This document shows, piece after piece, positions 51,022-59,775 of a stretch of DNA of 64,000 bases. The first letter of the stretch is position 1. Each line of letters starts with the position of its first letter. Where the stretch lies: contig OZ252018.1 in NCBI GenBank assembly GCA_965247535.1, forward strand, positions 930,001-994,000. The letters are read 5' to 3'. Origin of the DNA: JAPPHY01 sp965247535. Its GTDB lineage: Bacteria > Chloroflexota > Dehalococcoidia > Lucifugimonadales > UBA2985. Made by a program: the position numbers and the translations under genes. A model generated the notes under the pieces. It saw nothing but the letters and a program-made list of their open reading frames with translations, did no database searches and was not told where the DNA came from.

Positions 51022-51399
51022 ATGACCGAAACCGCATACAATACCCTCACTCCGGAGGAGCGCTACGTCATCGAGATGAAGGGCACTGAGCGGCCCTTCT
51101 CCGGCGAGTACGACGACTTCTACGATGAAGGCAGGTACGTCTGCCGGCGCTGCAACGCGGTCCTCTACCGCTCCGAGGACAAGTTCGACGCCCTCTGCGG
51201 CTGGCCCGCGTTCGACGACGAGATCCCGGGCGCGGTGAGACGCCTGCCGGACCCGGATGGCATGCGCATCGAGATCGAGTGCGTCAACTGCGGCGGCCAC
51301 CTCGGCCACGTCTTCCTCGGCGAGCGACTGACCGACAAGAACACGCGACACTGCGTCAACTCCCTCTCCCTCAGGTTCGTGCCGGCAGGGAAGGACTAG
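51022..51399 (+). CDS. msrB: Peptide-methionine (R)-S-oxide reductase
   Basis: MsrB of 125 residues that repairs oxidised methionine. The zinc site is Cys41/Cys44 and Cys87/Cys90; the core shows CGWPAFD, GGHLGHVF and the catalytic Cys111 in TRHCVNSLSLRF. The catalytic residue is Cys, not selenocysteine. The start follows AAGGGAGG by 7 bases. Confidence 0.94.
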   Translation: MTETAYNTLTPEERYVIEMKGTERPFSGEYDDFYDEGRYVCRRCNAVLYRSEDKFDALCGWPAFDDEIPGAVRRLPDPDGMRIEIECVNCGGHLGHVFLGERLTDKNTRHCVNSLSLRFVPAGKD

Positions 51400-51453
51400 C
51401 TGTATCTCCGGGGCTAGGGCTCCGCGCGGGCGAGCCACCCGGGGGGAGCGTGC

Positions 51454-52401
51454 TCACGAAATGGAGTTGAGCGACAGTCCTTGCTGCCAGCCTCGGATGT
51501 TGCGTATTGCGAGCTCCAGCCCGGCTCGGTTGGCCTGCGGCGTGTTGGCCGCGTTGTGAGGAGAGAGCGCCACGTTGTCCAGCGTAGTGAGCGGGTGGCC
51601 GGCTGGCAGCGGTTCCGACGCGAACACGTCCAGACCTGCGCCGCCTATTTGGCCGTCCCTTAGGGCTGCCACCAGCGCGTCCTCGTCCACAACGGCTCCG
51701 CGGCCCACGTTGACCAGTATAGAGGTTGGCTTCATCAGCGCCAGCTCACGCGCTCCGATCAGGCCTTCGGTTTCCGCGCTCAGCGGCAGCTGAAGCGACA
51801 CCACGTCCGAGCGGGTCAGCAGATCGTCCAGGGCCACGAAAGTTGTGCCATACGCCTGCGCTCGCTCTTCCGACGGGTTGAATGTCCAGGCGATGGCGTC
51901 CATGCCGAGGCCCACGCCCAGTGCGATGAGGCGCTGCCCTATGGGGCCGGTGCCCACGACGCCCAACGATCCGCCGTGCAACTGCCCGACCGGTTCCTGA
52001 GGCCACTCGCCGCGGCGCACCGAAGCGTCCAGCAAAGGTATGCGGTGGGCGACGGCGAGGGCCAGCGCGAGAGCCTTCTCTGCCACCACCGCCGCGGAGT
52101 AGGCGGGCGTGTTTGTCACGACGATACCGCGCCGTCGGCAGGCGTCCAGATCTACGCTGTCCACGCCGATTCCGAACACTGCGATATGCCTCAGCCGCGG
52201 GCAGGCATCCAGCACCGCCTCGGTGAAGGAGCTGCCCGCAAGCGTCAGCGCCACGTCGGCGCCAGCCAGCCGCTCGGCCATCAGCGCTTCGGAGTGCGCC
52301 GGCGAGCCGTAGACTCGCAGCTCGCCCAGCTCCCTCAGCAGCGGCCCCAGGCCGGAATCGGCGACTATGCCCGCGATGTCGTCCGGGACGATTATGTTCA
52401 T
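51454..52401 (-). CDS. D-isomer-specific 2-hydroxyacid dehydrogenase
   Basis: NAD-dependent dehydrogenase of 315 residues. The coenzyme-binding motif GVVGTGPIGQRL, the catalytic Arg region (VNVGRGAVVDEDAL) and the catalytic His in LSPHNAANTP are present. It most resembles the phosphoglycerate/glyoxylate reductase group. The start at 52401 follows GGGAGGG. It is divergent from the epimerase gene; substrate unknown. Confidence 0.9.
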   Translation of the reverse strand: MNIIVPDDIAGIVADSGLGPLLRELGELRVYGSPAHSEALMAERLAGADVALTLAGSSFTEAVLDACPRLRHIAVFGIGVDSVDLDACRRRGIVVTNTPAYSAAVVAEKALALALAVAHRIPLLDASVRRGEWPQEPVGQLHGGSLGVVGTGPIGQRLIALGVGLGMDAIAWTFNPSEERAQAYGTTFVALDDLLTRSDVVSLQLPLSAETEGLIGARELALMKPTSILVNVGRGAVVDEDALVAALRDGQIGGAGLDVFASEPLPAGHPLTTLDNVALSPHNAANTPQANRAGLELAIRNIRGWQQGLSLNSIS

Positions 52402-52602
52402 TCGGCGGCCCTCCCGCGTTGTGACTGACGTCCATTCTAGCGGCTTTGCCGTCTTCTGCGGCATGTCTCCTATCGACTGCGGAACATCAGGAGACTAGAA
52501 TGGAGCCGTCCGATCCGTTCAAGGCCTGCCACTCAATCGAGCACGGTCAGGCGGCAGCAACTTAGCGATGCTACGCAATTGGACCCACACAGGAGGTCAA
52601 GA

Positions 52603-53595
52603 ATGAACACGCTGGTTATGGGAGGCACACGTTTCAACGGGCTTCACCTGGTGCACGAGCTTGTGCGCTGCGGCCACCGGGTCACCACGCTCAACCGCGG
52701 CATGACCGAGGCAAAGCTGCCCAGGGAGGTGCGCCGCCTCTACGCCGACCGGAAGGACCATGCGCAATTGAGTGAAGTGCTGGGGTCTGAGGACTTCGAC
52801 GCTGTCTTCGATATCAGCGCCTACGTGCTGGAAGACGTGCAGAGCATGGTCGAGATCTTCGAAGGACGGACGGGGCACTACATTTTCGCCAGCTCCACCG
52901 TCGTCTACGCTGCAAGCAACGTCCTGCCCATCGACGAGGACTTTGCCGTGGACAGCACACCTCGGCAGTCGGACTACGGGCGTAACAAGCTCATCTGTGA
53001 AGACTTCCTGACGAAGGCGTTCAGGGAGCGGCGCTTCCCGATGTCGGTGGCACGCTTCTCCATGGTGTTCGGGCCGGACAACGGCATCATCGATCGCGAG
53101 CAGCGAATGTTCGTGCGGCTGCTGCGGGGACGCAAGATACTTGTGCCTGGCCGCGGCACCACGCTGAGCCAGATAGGCCACGTTGACGACGAGGCGAGGG
53201 CGATGCGCTTGATGGCGCTCAACCCGCGCACCTACGGCGAGATCTACAACGTCACCGGCAAGGACTACTTCAGCGACGTGGGCTACGTGGAAACCTGCGC
53301 GCGGGCTGCGGGCGTGGAGGCGGACAAGCTCTTCGTGCCGGCCGAGGTGATGGACGAGATCTCGGCGATCCAGCGCCGTCCACTGATCCAGCGGCTGGCG
53401 CCGTACATCCATCGGTGGGACGAGAGCACTGTGTTCGGCATGAGCAAGCTGCGCAACCACATCGGCTACGAGCCGGAGTATACGTTCGAGTCGGCGGTGG
53501 AGCAGACGTACGAGTGGTTCACGTCGCAGGGGTTGGACAAGCAGCGCGAGTATGACTTCTCGTCGGAGGATGAGCTGATAGCGCGCCTGAGCTGA
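52603..53595 (+). CDS. NAD-dependent epimerase/dehydratase family protein
   Basis: Extended short-chain dehydrogenase of 330 residues. The N-terminal motif is MGGTRFNGLHLV, an atypical GxxGxxG shared with RNA-binding and sugar-nucleotide epimerase relatives. The catalytic YxxxK is in SDYGRNK, and substrate-binding GTTLSQIGHVDD follows. It starts at 52603 behind AGGAGG. It likely acts on a nucleotide sugar or related substrate; not determinable here. Confidence 0.85.
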   Translation: MNTLVMGGTRFNGLHLVHELVRCGHRVTTLNRGMTEAKLPREVRRLYADRKDHAQLSEVLGSEDFDAVFDISAYVLEDVQSMVEIFEGRTGHYIFASSTVVYAASNVLPIDEDFAVDSTPRQSDYGRNKLICEDFLTKAFRERRFPMSVARFSMVFGPDNGIIDREQRMFVRLLRGRKILVPGRGTTLSQIGHVDDEARAMRLMALNPRTYGEIYNVTGKDYFSDVGYVETCARAAGVEADKLFVPAEVMDEISAIQRRPLIQRLAPYIHRWDESTVFGMSKLRNHIGYEPEYTFESAVEQTYEWFTSQGLDKQREYDFSSEDELIARLS

Positions 53596-53616
53596 CGGTT
53601 CGGGGAGGGGGTGCCG

Positions 53617-54333
53617 CTATCCCCAGTTGTCCCGGGCCTGCTCGAAGCCGTGGATCGTGGCCTCCCAGGTGGAGGTATCCAGTATGGCGTAGGTGCGCAG
53701 TGTCGACCGCTTGGGGTCACGGGGCTGCCCCAGAGAACCCGGGTTGACTATCAGCGTGTTGTCCACGTGCGTCACCATAGTGCGGTGGGTGTGGCCCACG
53801 ATTAGGACGTCCGCTTTGGCCTCTGGGAGAAGGTGGTTGGGTATCTTGGCCAGGCGACCCGAAGCGCTGCTGTTGTCGTCCGTTCCGCCACCTGCAACCT
53901 GGCCGTCCGCGCCGTTCGATTCGGGCGGCGGCGCCAGCCGGTCGCCCTCGCCGGGCAGGAATACGCCTGCGCGTCCGCCGTGCTCGCCGCCGGTCGGGTC
54001 CAGCGGGCTTGTGTGCATCATCATCACGCGCTTGCCTTCGATGGGCCACTCAAGCATGAGTGGCATCTGTCGAAGGTGTGACAGGTTCTCGGGCTTGATC
54101 TGGCCGGAGTTTCGCAGCATGAGCCCGGCGGAAGAGAGTATGGCCGTGTCATGGTTGCCTCGGACCACCGGAATGCGATACCTCTGCATCAGCTCCGAAA
54201 TCTCGTTGGAGAACCGGTACTGGAGGTTGAGGTCGCCGGCGCAGATGACCTGGTCGACACCTCTCAGCTCTTTTAGCGCCGTCTCGAGGGCCTGCACGTC
54301 GCAGTGAAGGTCCGATATGATCCCGATCTTCAA
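53617..54333 (-). CDS. Calcineurin-like metallophosphoesterase (YfcE type)
   Basis: Phosphodiesterase family protein of 238 residues. Metal ligands appear in order: SDLHCD, CAGDLNLQ, RGNHDT, MMMHTSP and VGHTHRT. Between residues about 120 and 160 is a Gly/Pro/Asp-rich insertion (DRLAPPPESNGADGQVAGGG) not usual in YfcE/MJ0936 proteins. It likely cleaves phosphodiesters of unknown identity. Confidence 0.88.
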   Translation of the reverse strand: MKIGIISDLHCDVQALETALKELRGVDQVICAGDLNLQYRFSNEISELMQRYRIPVVRGNHDTAILSSAGLMLRNSGQIKPENLSHLRQMPLMLEWPIEGKRVMMMHTSPLDPTGGEHGGRAGVFLPGEGDRLAPPPESNGADGQVAGGGTDDNSSASGRLAKIPNHLLPEAKADVLIVGHTHRTMVTHVDNTLIVNPGSLGQPRDPKRSTLRTYAILDTSTWEATIHGFEQARDNWG

Positions 54334-54360
54334 GACACCTTCTCCAGTCCCATTGGCTTA

Positions 54361-54408
54361 TGCGAGGGCCGGGCCCGCCGTATTGGCACAGCGAGTCCGG
54401 CCCTCGCA
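54361..54408 (-). terminator. Terminator hairpin after the second thiolase gene
   Basis: 12-bp perfect stem (TGCGAGGGCCGG and complement) with a 24-base loop, 7 bases past the thiolase stop on the minus strand and before the phosphoesterase start. Confidence 0.6.
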
Positions 54409-54414
54409 CTGCTG

Positions 54415-55632
54415 CTACTCGCGGGTGCAGATGAAGCTTGATGCGCTGCCGAATGGGCCGGTCTCGCAGAGGGCCACGTCCAGCTTCTTCAGCTCGCCGT
54501 CGGGGCGAGGCAGCTGCCTGACGCCCGCCGTGCCCATCATCTGATTGGCCGTCTCCCACACGTTGGTCATGCCGTGAATGCGGCCGTTGCCCAGGTTGCC
54601 GCCCGCCGTGTTTAGCGGGTGGGGGCCTTCTAGCGCGATGTTCTCGGGCTGGCACCACGAATGAGCCTCGCCGCGCGGGGCGAAACCGAACGCCTCCAGC
54701 CACATCCAGACCATCGGGCTGAAGCCGTCGTAGACGTGCTTCAGGTCCACGTCCTCCGGCCTCAGGCCTGCGCTCTCGTAGAGGTTCTTGGCCTGCCAGT
54801 CGTTCATCTCCTCGAGGCCTTCCAGCGAGTCGGTGACGCCGCCCCTGGCCCGGTGCATGGGGATGGCCGCAATACCGGAAATGTAGCCGCCGGGGTGCGG
54901 CGTGTCCTTCGCTCGGTCCTCGGTGGTCATAACGACCGCCTGCACGCCGTCAACCGGCATGTCGTTGTCGAAAACGCACATGGGATAGGCGATGAGGCGT
55001 GAGTTGATGTAGTCGTCGTGCGTGATCTGGCGGCCATTCCAGACGGCGTACGGGTTCAGCTGGGCGTTGCGATGGGCGTTCAGCACGTAGCCGGCCATCT
55101 CTTCACGCTTGGCGCCGTACTTGGCCAGGTATCGCTGGTATGTGATGGCCTGTCCGGACCCGCCCACGCCGTGACCATACACGGTGGTCATGGAGGCGGC
55201 GCCGCTTGCCATCCTGCCGCTGACCTGCCGGTACCGAACGCCCGCAGGGTGGTGGCCCGTGCGGATGACGAGCGCGTAGTTGCACACGCCTGCGCCCAGG
55301 GCCATCGCTGCAAGCTGGGGCCCCGCGCAGGAGCCGGCGGCCGGGCTGTCCGTCTGGATCCAGTGCTTTATGTTGTTCCAGTTGACCACGGACATCATGT
55401 GTGGCACGTCCAGCCACACCTTGATGTCGCCGCGCTGGTTGGGGCCCCAGTTGGGGTCCGCCCAGATGTAGATGCCGTCGATGTCGTCGACAGATAGGCC
55501 GGCGTCCTCGATCGCCATGAGGGCCGCCTCGTTGGCGCGATGGGACTTGGTGCCGTCAAAGTAGCGACGGCACATGGTGCTTCCGGAACCCACGAATACG
55601 GGTCTCTTGCCCTTGGGCCATTCGATAGGCAT
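54415..55632 (-). CDS. Thiolase family protein (second copy)
   Basis: Thiolase-fold protein of 405 residues, distant from the one at 34351. It shows FVGSGSTMCRRYFDGT, the presumed nucleophile region AGSCAGPQLAAMALGAG (Cys102), VYDGFSPMVWMWLEAFGF and the Gly-rich NTAGGNLGNGRIHGM. It lies 78 bases downstream of a DUF35 gene, the same partnership as on the plus strand. Activity may be acyl-CoA thiolysis or retro-aldol cleavage. Confidence 0.83.
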   Translation of the reverse strand: MPIEWPKGKRPVFVGSGSTMCRRYFDGTKSHRANEAALMAIEDAGLSVDDIDGIYIWADPNWGPNQRGDIKVWLDVPHMMSVVNWNNIKHWIQTDSPAAGSCAGPQLAAMALGAGVCNYALVIRTGHHPAGVRYRQVSGRMASGAASMTTVYGHGVGGSGQAITYQRYLAKYGAKREEMAGYVLNAHRNAQLNPYAVWNGRQITHDDYINSRLIAYPMCVFDNDMPVDGVQAVVMTTEDRAKDTPHPGGYISGIAAIPMHRARGGVTDSLEGLEEMNDWQAKNLYESAGLRPEDVDLKHVYDGFSPMVWMWLEAFGFAPRGEAHSWCQPENIALEGPHPLNTAGGNLGNGRIHGMTNVWETANQMMGTAGVRQLPRPDGELKKLDVALCETGPFGSASSFICTRE

Positions 55633-55710
55633 GATGCCTCCCTTTTCTTTGTCAGCCGTTGAGCGGCTGCTCTGCGAGTCTCGCGTCCCGGCGTCTTTGC
55701 GGCGGCGCGG

Positions 55711-56256
55711 CTATGAGGAGCGTGGCTGGAACTGCAGGATGTTCTGTTCGTCGTTCACTTTGTCGAAGACTGCCTCGAGAGGCATCCCGGTATCCAACCC
55801 GCCGCCCATTGCATCGTATTCGTGGTTGAGGATATTGCTCATCAGGAGCAGGTCCGGCTGTTCCTCAAGCTCCACCATGATGACGGCATACGGGACCTTC
55901 TCTTCGAAGCCTGAAACGGAGGTGTCGTAGCAGATGTAGTAGCAGTAGAGCGTGCCCCGGCCGCTGACCTCCTCCCACTTCAGCTCCGCGCTGCGGTTGC
56001 CGCAGTAGTTGCAGAGAGCCACGGGCGGGTGGTTGTACTTCTCGCATCCCTGGCACCTCTGGAGAACCAGCTTGCCCTCATTGGCGCCGTCCCAGTAGGG
56101 CTGGTTATCCGGGGTGGGCACTGGCACCACGTTGTACGGTCCCATGGTGGAGTGATACAGGTGTTCCGCGTCGCCGATGAGGGCGGCGGCAGCTCCGCCC
56201 AGCACCGTCGCCTGCGTACCCAGGGGTCCAATGGGTGGTCCTTCCTGGCTGGTCAT
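55711..56256 (-). CDS. DUF35 OB-fold/zinc-ribbon protein (second copy)
   Basis: Acyl-CoA-associated DUF35 protein of 181 residues. The zinc ribbon has Cys68, Cys71, Cys82 and Cys85, then the OB fold (EEVSGRGTLYCYYICY). It carries an extra N-terminal segment of about 45 residues absent from the copy at 33890. The start follows AAGGAGGGA. It precedes the thiolase gene and probably forms a complex with its product. Confidence 0.85.
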   Translation of the reverse strand: MTSQEGPPIGPLGTQATVLGGAAAALIGDAEHLYHSTMGPYNVVPVPTPDNQPYWDGANEGKLVLQRCQGCEKYNHPPVALCNYCGNRSAELKWEEVSGRGTLYCYYICYDTSVSGFEEKVPYAVIMVELEEQPDLLLMSNILNHEYDAMGGGLDTGMPLEAVFDKVNDEQNILQFQPRSS

Positions 56257-56396
56257 GGCTTCCCTCCTTTCATCCTGAGCCGTGGTAGAGACGAGGCGGC
56301 GCGATGCAGGGGAGGGGGGGGAAGCGCCGCGAGTGCAATCGTAGTTTGATGGCGGAGTGTTGTCAACCGTTGGGGCGCACCGCCGCTCGGCCGCAG

Positions 56397-57755
56397 CTAC
56401 CCCGCAGCCAGCATGTCGTAGGCCAGGGCGAGCATGACCCGTGTGCCGTTGAGCAGGCTCTTGATGCCTATGGACTCGTTGGTCCCGTGGGCGAAGGTGA
56501 GCTGCGGGTCGTCCTCTGGGTGCGCTCCGGTGAAGCCGTAGGTGATGGTGCCGAGCGGACGGGTGAAGCGTGAGTCCGTGAAGCCAGTGCTGATGGAGGG
56601 GATCATCTGGACGTCCTCCAGGCCCAGCGCGTTGGCGGTTGCGAGCCTGATTCGCCGAGCGAAGTCCGTCTCGAATGGCGAGGAGTTGGGCACGGCCATG
56701 TAGTCCACCTGAAAGTCCACGCCCGGGATGCCCTCCAGCAGCCGGCCAAGCTCGTCGCGGAGGTGCGCCTCGTCCTGGTGGGGCAGGGTTCGCACGTCGC
56801 AGGTCAGCCGTATGGACTCCGGCACGCTGTTGGACTTGACGCCGCCTCGGACCATCGTGGGCGTCAGTGTCATGCGGGAGAGCGCCCTGAGCACGCTGGC
56901 CAGTGGCGGGTTTTGAGGCTCCAGCTCGGAGATTATCTCGTCCACGTTGGAGGCGGAGGCCAGGTGCTCGATGGCCAGGTCGGACAGATGGCGGAAGACC
57001 TCGGCGGAGGTGTCCCGCTCCGGCTCGTACTCCTCGATGCGCCCCAGCACCTGCGACAGGGCGTAGAGGGCGTTGGTGCCTCGCCACGGAACGGAGGCGT
57101 GGGCGCTGGCCCCGCGTATGTCGATCTCCACCTGGAGCCGCCCCTTCTCGCCCGTGCCAAGGACGTATGCGAAGCCTGAACCGACTCTGACGGGCACGCC
57201 TCCGCCCTCGTTCACCGCAAAGGGCGCTGCGATCTTCTCCGGGTGATGCTGGGCCAGCCAGCCGAACCCGTACCGGCCGCCGTGCTCCTCGTCGGCCCCG
57301 GTGGCCAGCACCAGGCCGTCGGCGAGCTCCACGCCGCTGCGCTTCAGCAGAATCAGGGCCATGATCTGGGCCGTGAGCAGGCCCTTGCAATCCGAGGCGC
57401 CGCGGCCGTAGATTCGGTCGCCGTCTATGGCGGCGCTGAATGGGGGGTGCTTCCACTTGCCTTCGTCCTCCACCGGCACCACGTCCGTGTGGGACATGAA
57501 CATAAGGCCCGTTTTGCCGGAGCGTCCCTCCAGCCTGGCCACGAGGTTTCCGCGGCGCGGGGCAGATTCCAGTATCTCGGACGGAATGCCCTCCAGCGCG
57601 AGGCGCTGCTGGACCACGTCGCACACCGCAGTCTCGTTGCCCGTGGGCATGACGCCGCTATTCACCGAAGGAATCCGCACCAGCTCTTGCTCCAAGGCGA
57701 TGATCTCGTCTCGGTTGGCGCCTATTTGGGTTAGGAGGCCGGCCAGGTTCGGCAT
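56397..57755 (-). CDS. M20 family metallopeptidase (ArgE/DapE/CPG2 type)
   Basis: Zinc hydrolase of 452 residues. Metal and catalytic residues lie in FMSHTDVVPV, GRGASDCKGL, TGADEEHGGRYG and the late HGTNESIG. The dimerisation domain starts near LQVEIDIRGASAHASVPWRG. It removes acyl groups from N-acyl amino acids or cuts small peptides; substrate unknown. Start at 57755, MPNLAGLL. Upstream is a divergently placed MFS terminator region with 84 bases to the MFS stop. Confidence 0.9.
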   Translation of the reverse strand: MPNLAGLLTQIGANRDEIIALEQELVRIPSVNSGVMPTGNETAVCDVVQQRLALEGIPSEILESAPRRGNLVARLEGRSGKTGLMFMSHTDVVPVEDEGKWKHPPFSAAIDGDRIYGRGASDCKGLLTAQIMALILLKRSGVELADGLVLATGADEEHGGRYGFGWLAQHHPEKIAAPFAVNEGGGVPVRVGSGFAYVLGTGEKGRLQVEIDIRGASAHASVPWRGTNALYALSQVLGRIEEYEPERDTSAEVFRHLSDLAIEHLASASNVDEIISELEPQNPPLASVLRALSRMTLTPTMVRGGVKSNSVPESIRLTCDVRTLPHQDEAHLRDELGRLLEGIPGVDFQVDYMAVPNSSPFETDFARRIRLATANALGLEDVQMIPSISTGFTDSRFTRPLGTITYGFTGAHPEDDPQLTFAHGTNESIGIKSLLNGTRVMLALAYDMLAAG

Positions 57756-57839
57756 TGGGTCTCCCTTCGGTCGGTGTTCCGCGTGTTCACCTATACCCAC
57801 GGGGCCAGGGGGACACAGTCCGCCAAGCCTCGCTCCTGC

Positions 57840-59150
57840 TCAGGAGCCACGTTCTTCGGGCGTCGCAGCCTCCCCCGCAGGCTCCATTGGTACGCTGGGG
57901 CGCCGAGCGACGAACAAAGCCGCTGCCCCCAATGCCAGGAACAGCGCCACCGTCTGGAACCCCAGTCGATAGCTGTCGAAAGTGTCCACCATCCATCCTA
58001 CGAATATGGGCCCCGCTACCGTGCCCGGCAGGTCAACGAACTGCAGCAGCCCGCTGATGGTGCCGAAGTTTCGCCGGCCGTAGAAGTGGGCCACGATGGC
58101 CTGTCGCAGCGCGGCGGAGCCGCCGTAGGCCGGGCCAAGGAGCGCGATGTAGACCGGCGCCCACCCAAGGCTTGGAATCAGAGACATCGCGAGCACTCCC
58201 AGGCACTGCACAAGCAGCAGCGTCGCCAGAAGTACGCGGATGTTCAGCATGTCGCCGATCCAGCCGAAGAATACGCGACCCGGCACCGAGATTAGGAGCG
58301 TGATCGAGGCCAGTGTAGCGGCCTTCACGGGACTTGCGCCCATCTCCTCGATGAGGAACGGAACGTGGTAGATGGCGGCAACGGTGACGGTGACAGACCA
58401 GCTTGCAAACGCAATGGCAAGCATCCAGAAGGACAGCGACCTGAGAGCCTGCCGCGGAGTGAGTTCTATCTCCAGCGGCTCGTTGTTGCGGGAGCCCCCG
58501 CGGCTGGTGTTCTCGACCGGGAGCGGCTCGCCGTCCGGGTGCATGCCGACCTGCTCCGGCCGGTGGTGGACCAGAGAGACCAGCGGGATGCAGATCACCC
58601 AGTAGGCCAGGGCGGCCATGACGGCGGACGTTCTCCATCCGTAGGTTTGCGTGAGCCAGCCGACGACGACAACGGCGCTGCCGCCCAGGCCTATGCCGGC
58701 CAGGAGTATGCCCAGCGCCCTGGCCCGCTTGCGCACAAACCAGTTTGCAACGGCGACGTTGATGGGCCGCCCGCCACCAAAGCTGGACGCCGTGGCAATG
58801 AGCATGAAGACGGCGTACAGCATCCAGAGGGAGGTAATCATGCTAAGAAGAAGAAACGCAAAGCCCATCGTGATGATGCCGAAGTAGAGCAGTCGGCGGG
58901 GGCCGTATTTGTCGATGAGCCAGCCCGCGAGGGGCGCGATCAGGCCGCCTTCAAGTCTCGCAAGGCCGACCACGCCGCCAAGGGCCGCGCGGCTGGCGCC
59001 AAGCTCATTGAGAAGCGGAATGAAGTAAACGCCGAAGCCGTAGGTGTAGAAGGCGCCGTTCAGTATGGCTATGGTGATGCCGACGGCAACTATCCACCAG
59101 CCGTAGAATACGCGCCTGACGCCGGGGATGTTTTCGGCGAAAGTGGCCAT
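57840..59150 (-). CDS. MFS transporter
   Basis: Major facilitator of 436 residues, monocarboxylate-porter-like. TM1 region VFYGWWIVAVGITIAIL, TM2-3 loop LIDKYGPRRLLYFG, and the central loop HHRPEQVGMHPDG. It lies 84 bases upstream of the M20 gene and may be transcribed with it, hinting at a peptide or amino-acid-conjugate substrate. The start at 59150 (MATFAENIPG) is preferred over 59168. Confidence 0.85.
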   Translation of the reverse strand: MATFAENIPGVRRVFYGWWIVAVGITIAILNGAFYTYGFGVYFIPLLNELGASRAALGGVVGLARLEGGLIAPLAGWLIDKYGPRRLLYFGIITMGFAFLLLSMITSLWMLYAVFMLIATASSFGGGRPINVAVANWFVRKRARALGILLAGIGLGGSAVVVVGWLTQTYGWRTSAVMAALAYWVICIPLVSLVHHRPEQVGMHPDGEPLPVENTSRGGSRNNEPLEIELTPRQALRSLSFWMLAIAFASWSVTVTVAAIYHVPFLIEEMGASPVKAATLASITLLISVPGRVFFGWIGDMLNIRVLLATLLLVQCLGVLAMSLIPSLGWAPVYIALLGPAYGGSAALRQAIVAHFYGRRNFGTISGLLQFVDLPGTVAGPIFVGWMVDTFDSYRLGFQTVALFLALGAAALFVARRPSVPMEPAGEAATPEERGS

Positions 59151-59356
59151 CCCTCTGCTCCGCCACACGGGATGGGGAAACGCCTCCGGTGCAGCCAGCG
59201 GCCGGGCCGGGTCATGGCAGTACCATTGGCATATTATGCCCTGAGCATTGCTAGGTCAACTGTGGTAGAGGTTGCCGCGGGACAAGGTCGGGTAATGGTG
59301 TTGAACAAGGCGCCTCTAGCCGTGGTGGACCAGCGCTTGAGGCGGCTTCCTACCCT

Positions 59357-59596
59357 CTACAGGAATAGCCGTGGTGATTCCGCAAGGTCAAGCCTGCCCT
59401 CCACTGTGCAGGCATCGTCGGGCAGGCGTTCCGCGCGGGCCCAGTTGAGGTCAATTCGAAAGCGAGCGGCCGCTGATCTCACGTCGTCAAAACGGCCGTG
59501 GAGCTTGATCACCACCCGCTCAGCCGCCGGAATGGCCACGGGCACGTGAACGGTTTCAATTTCGCTTTCGGGTATGAGTAGAGCGCTTCCCACCAT
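59357..59596 (-). CDS. Small hypothetical protein
   Basis: A 79-residue protein beginning MVGSALLIPESEIETVHV, behind a strong GGGAGGTGA site. It is mostly beta-strand-like with a basic-acidic mixture and no cysteine, signal peptide or membrane segment. No family recognised. The good ribosome-binding site makes it a likely real gene. Confidence 0.55.
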   Translation of the reverse strand: MVGSALLIPESEIETVHVPVAIPAAERVVIKLHGRFDDVRSAAARFRIDLNWARAERLPDDACTVEGRLDLAESPRLFL

Positions 59597-59775
59597 TGCC
59601 GTCACCTCCCTTTCGACTTCAAAGGGAAGTATAGAACACATGTACTGGCGTTGTCAAGCTCCAAAGGGTGCAATAGGGTACAGCGCGGGTGAGCAAGGGG
59701 AGACTTGGGGGAATAGGGGAGAGTTGTCGGATTGTGTTGCCGGAGGGTGAGGGCGCAGGTGTAGAGGCTGGAGGG

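Noticed and set aside
51352..51354. Selenocysteine in MsrB
   Set aside because: The catalytic codon is TGC (Cys); no in-frame TGA is present.
56257..57624. Extension of the DUF35 frame upstream into the M20 peptidase region
   Set aside because: The sequence above 56256 is low-complexity out-of-frame translation of the M20 gene; a strong ribosome-binding site marks the start at 56256.
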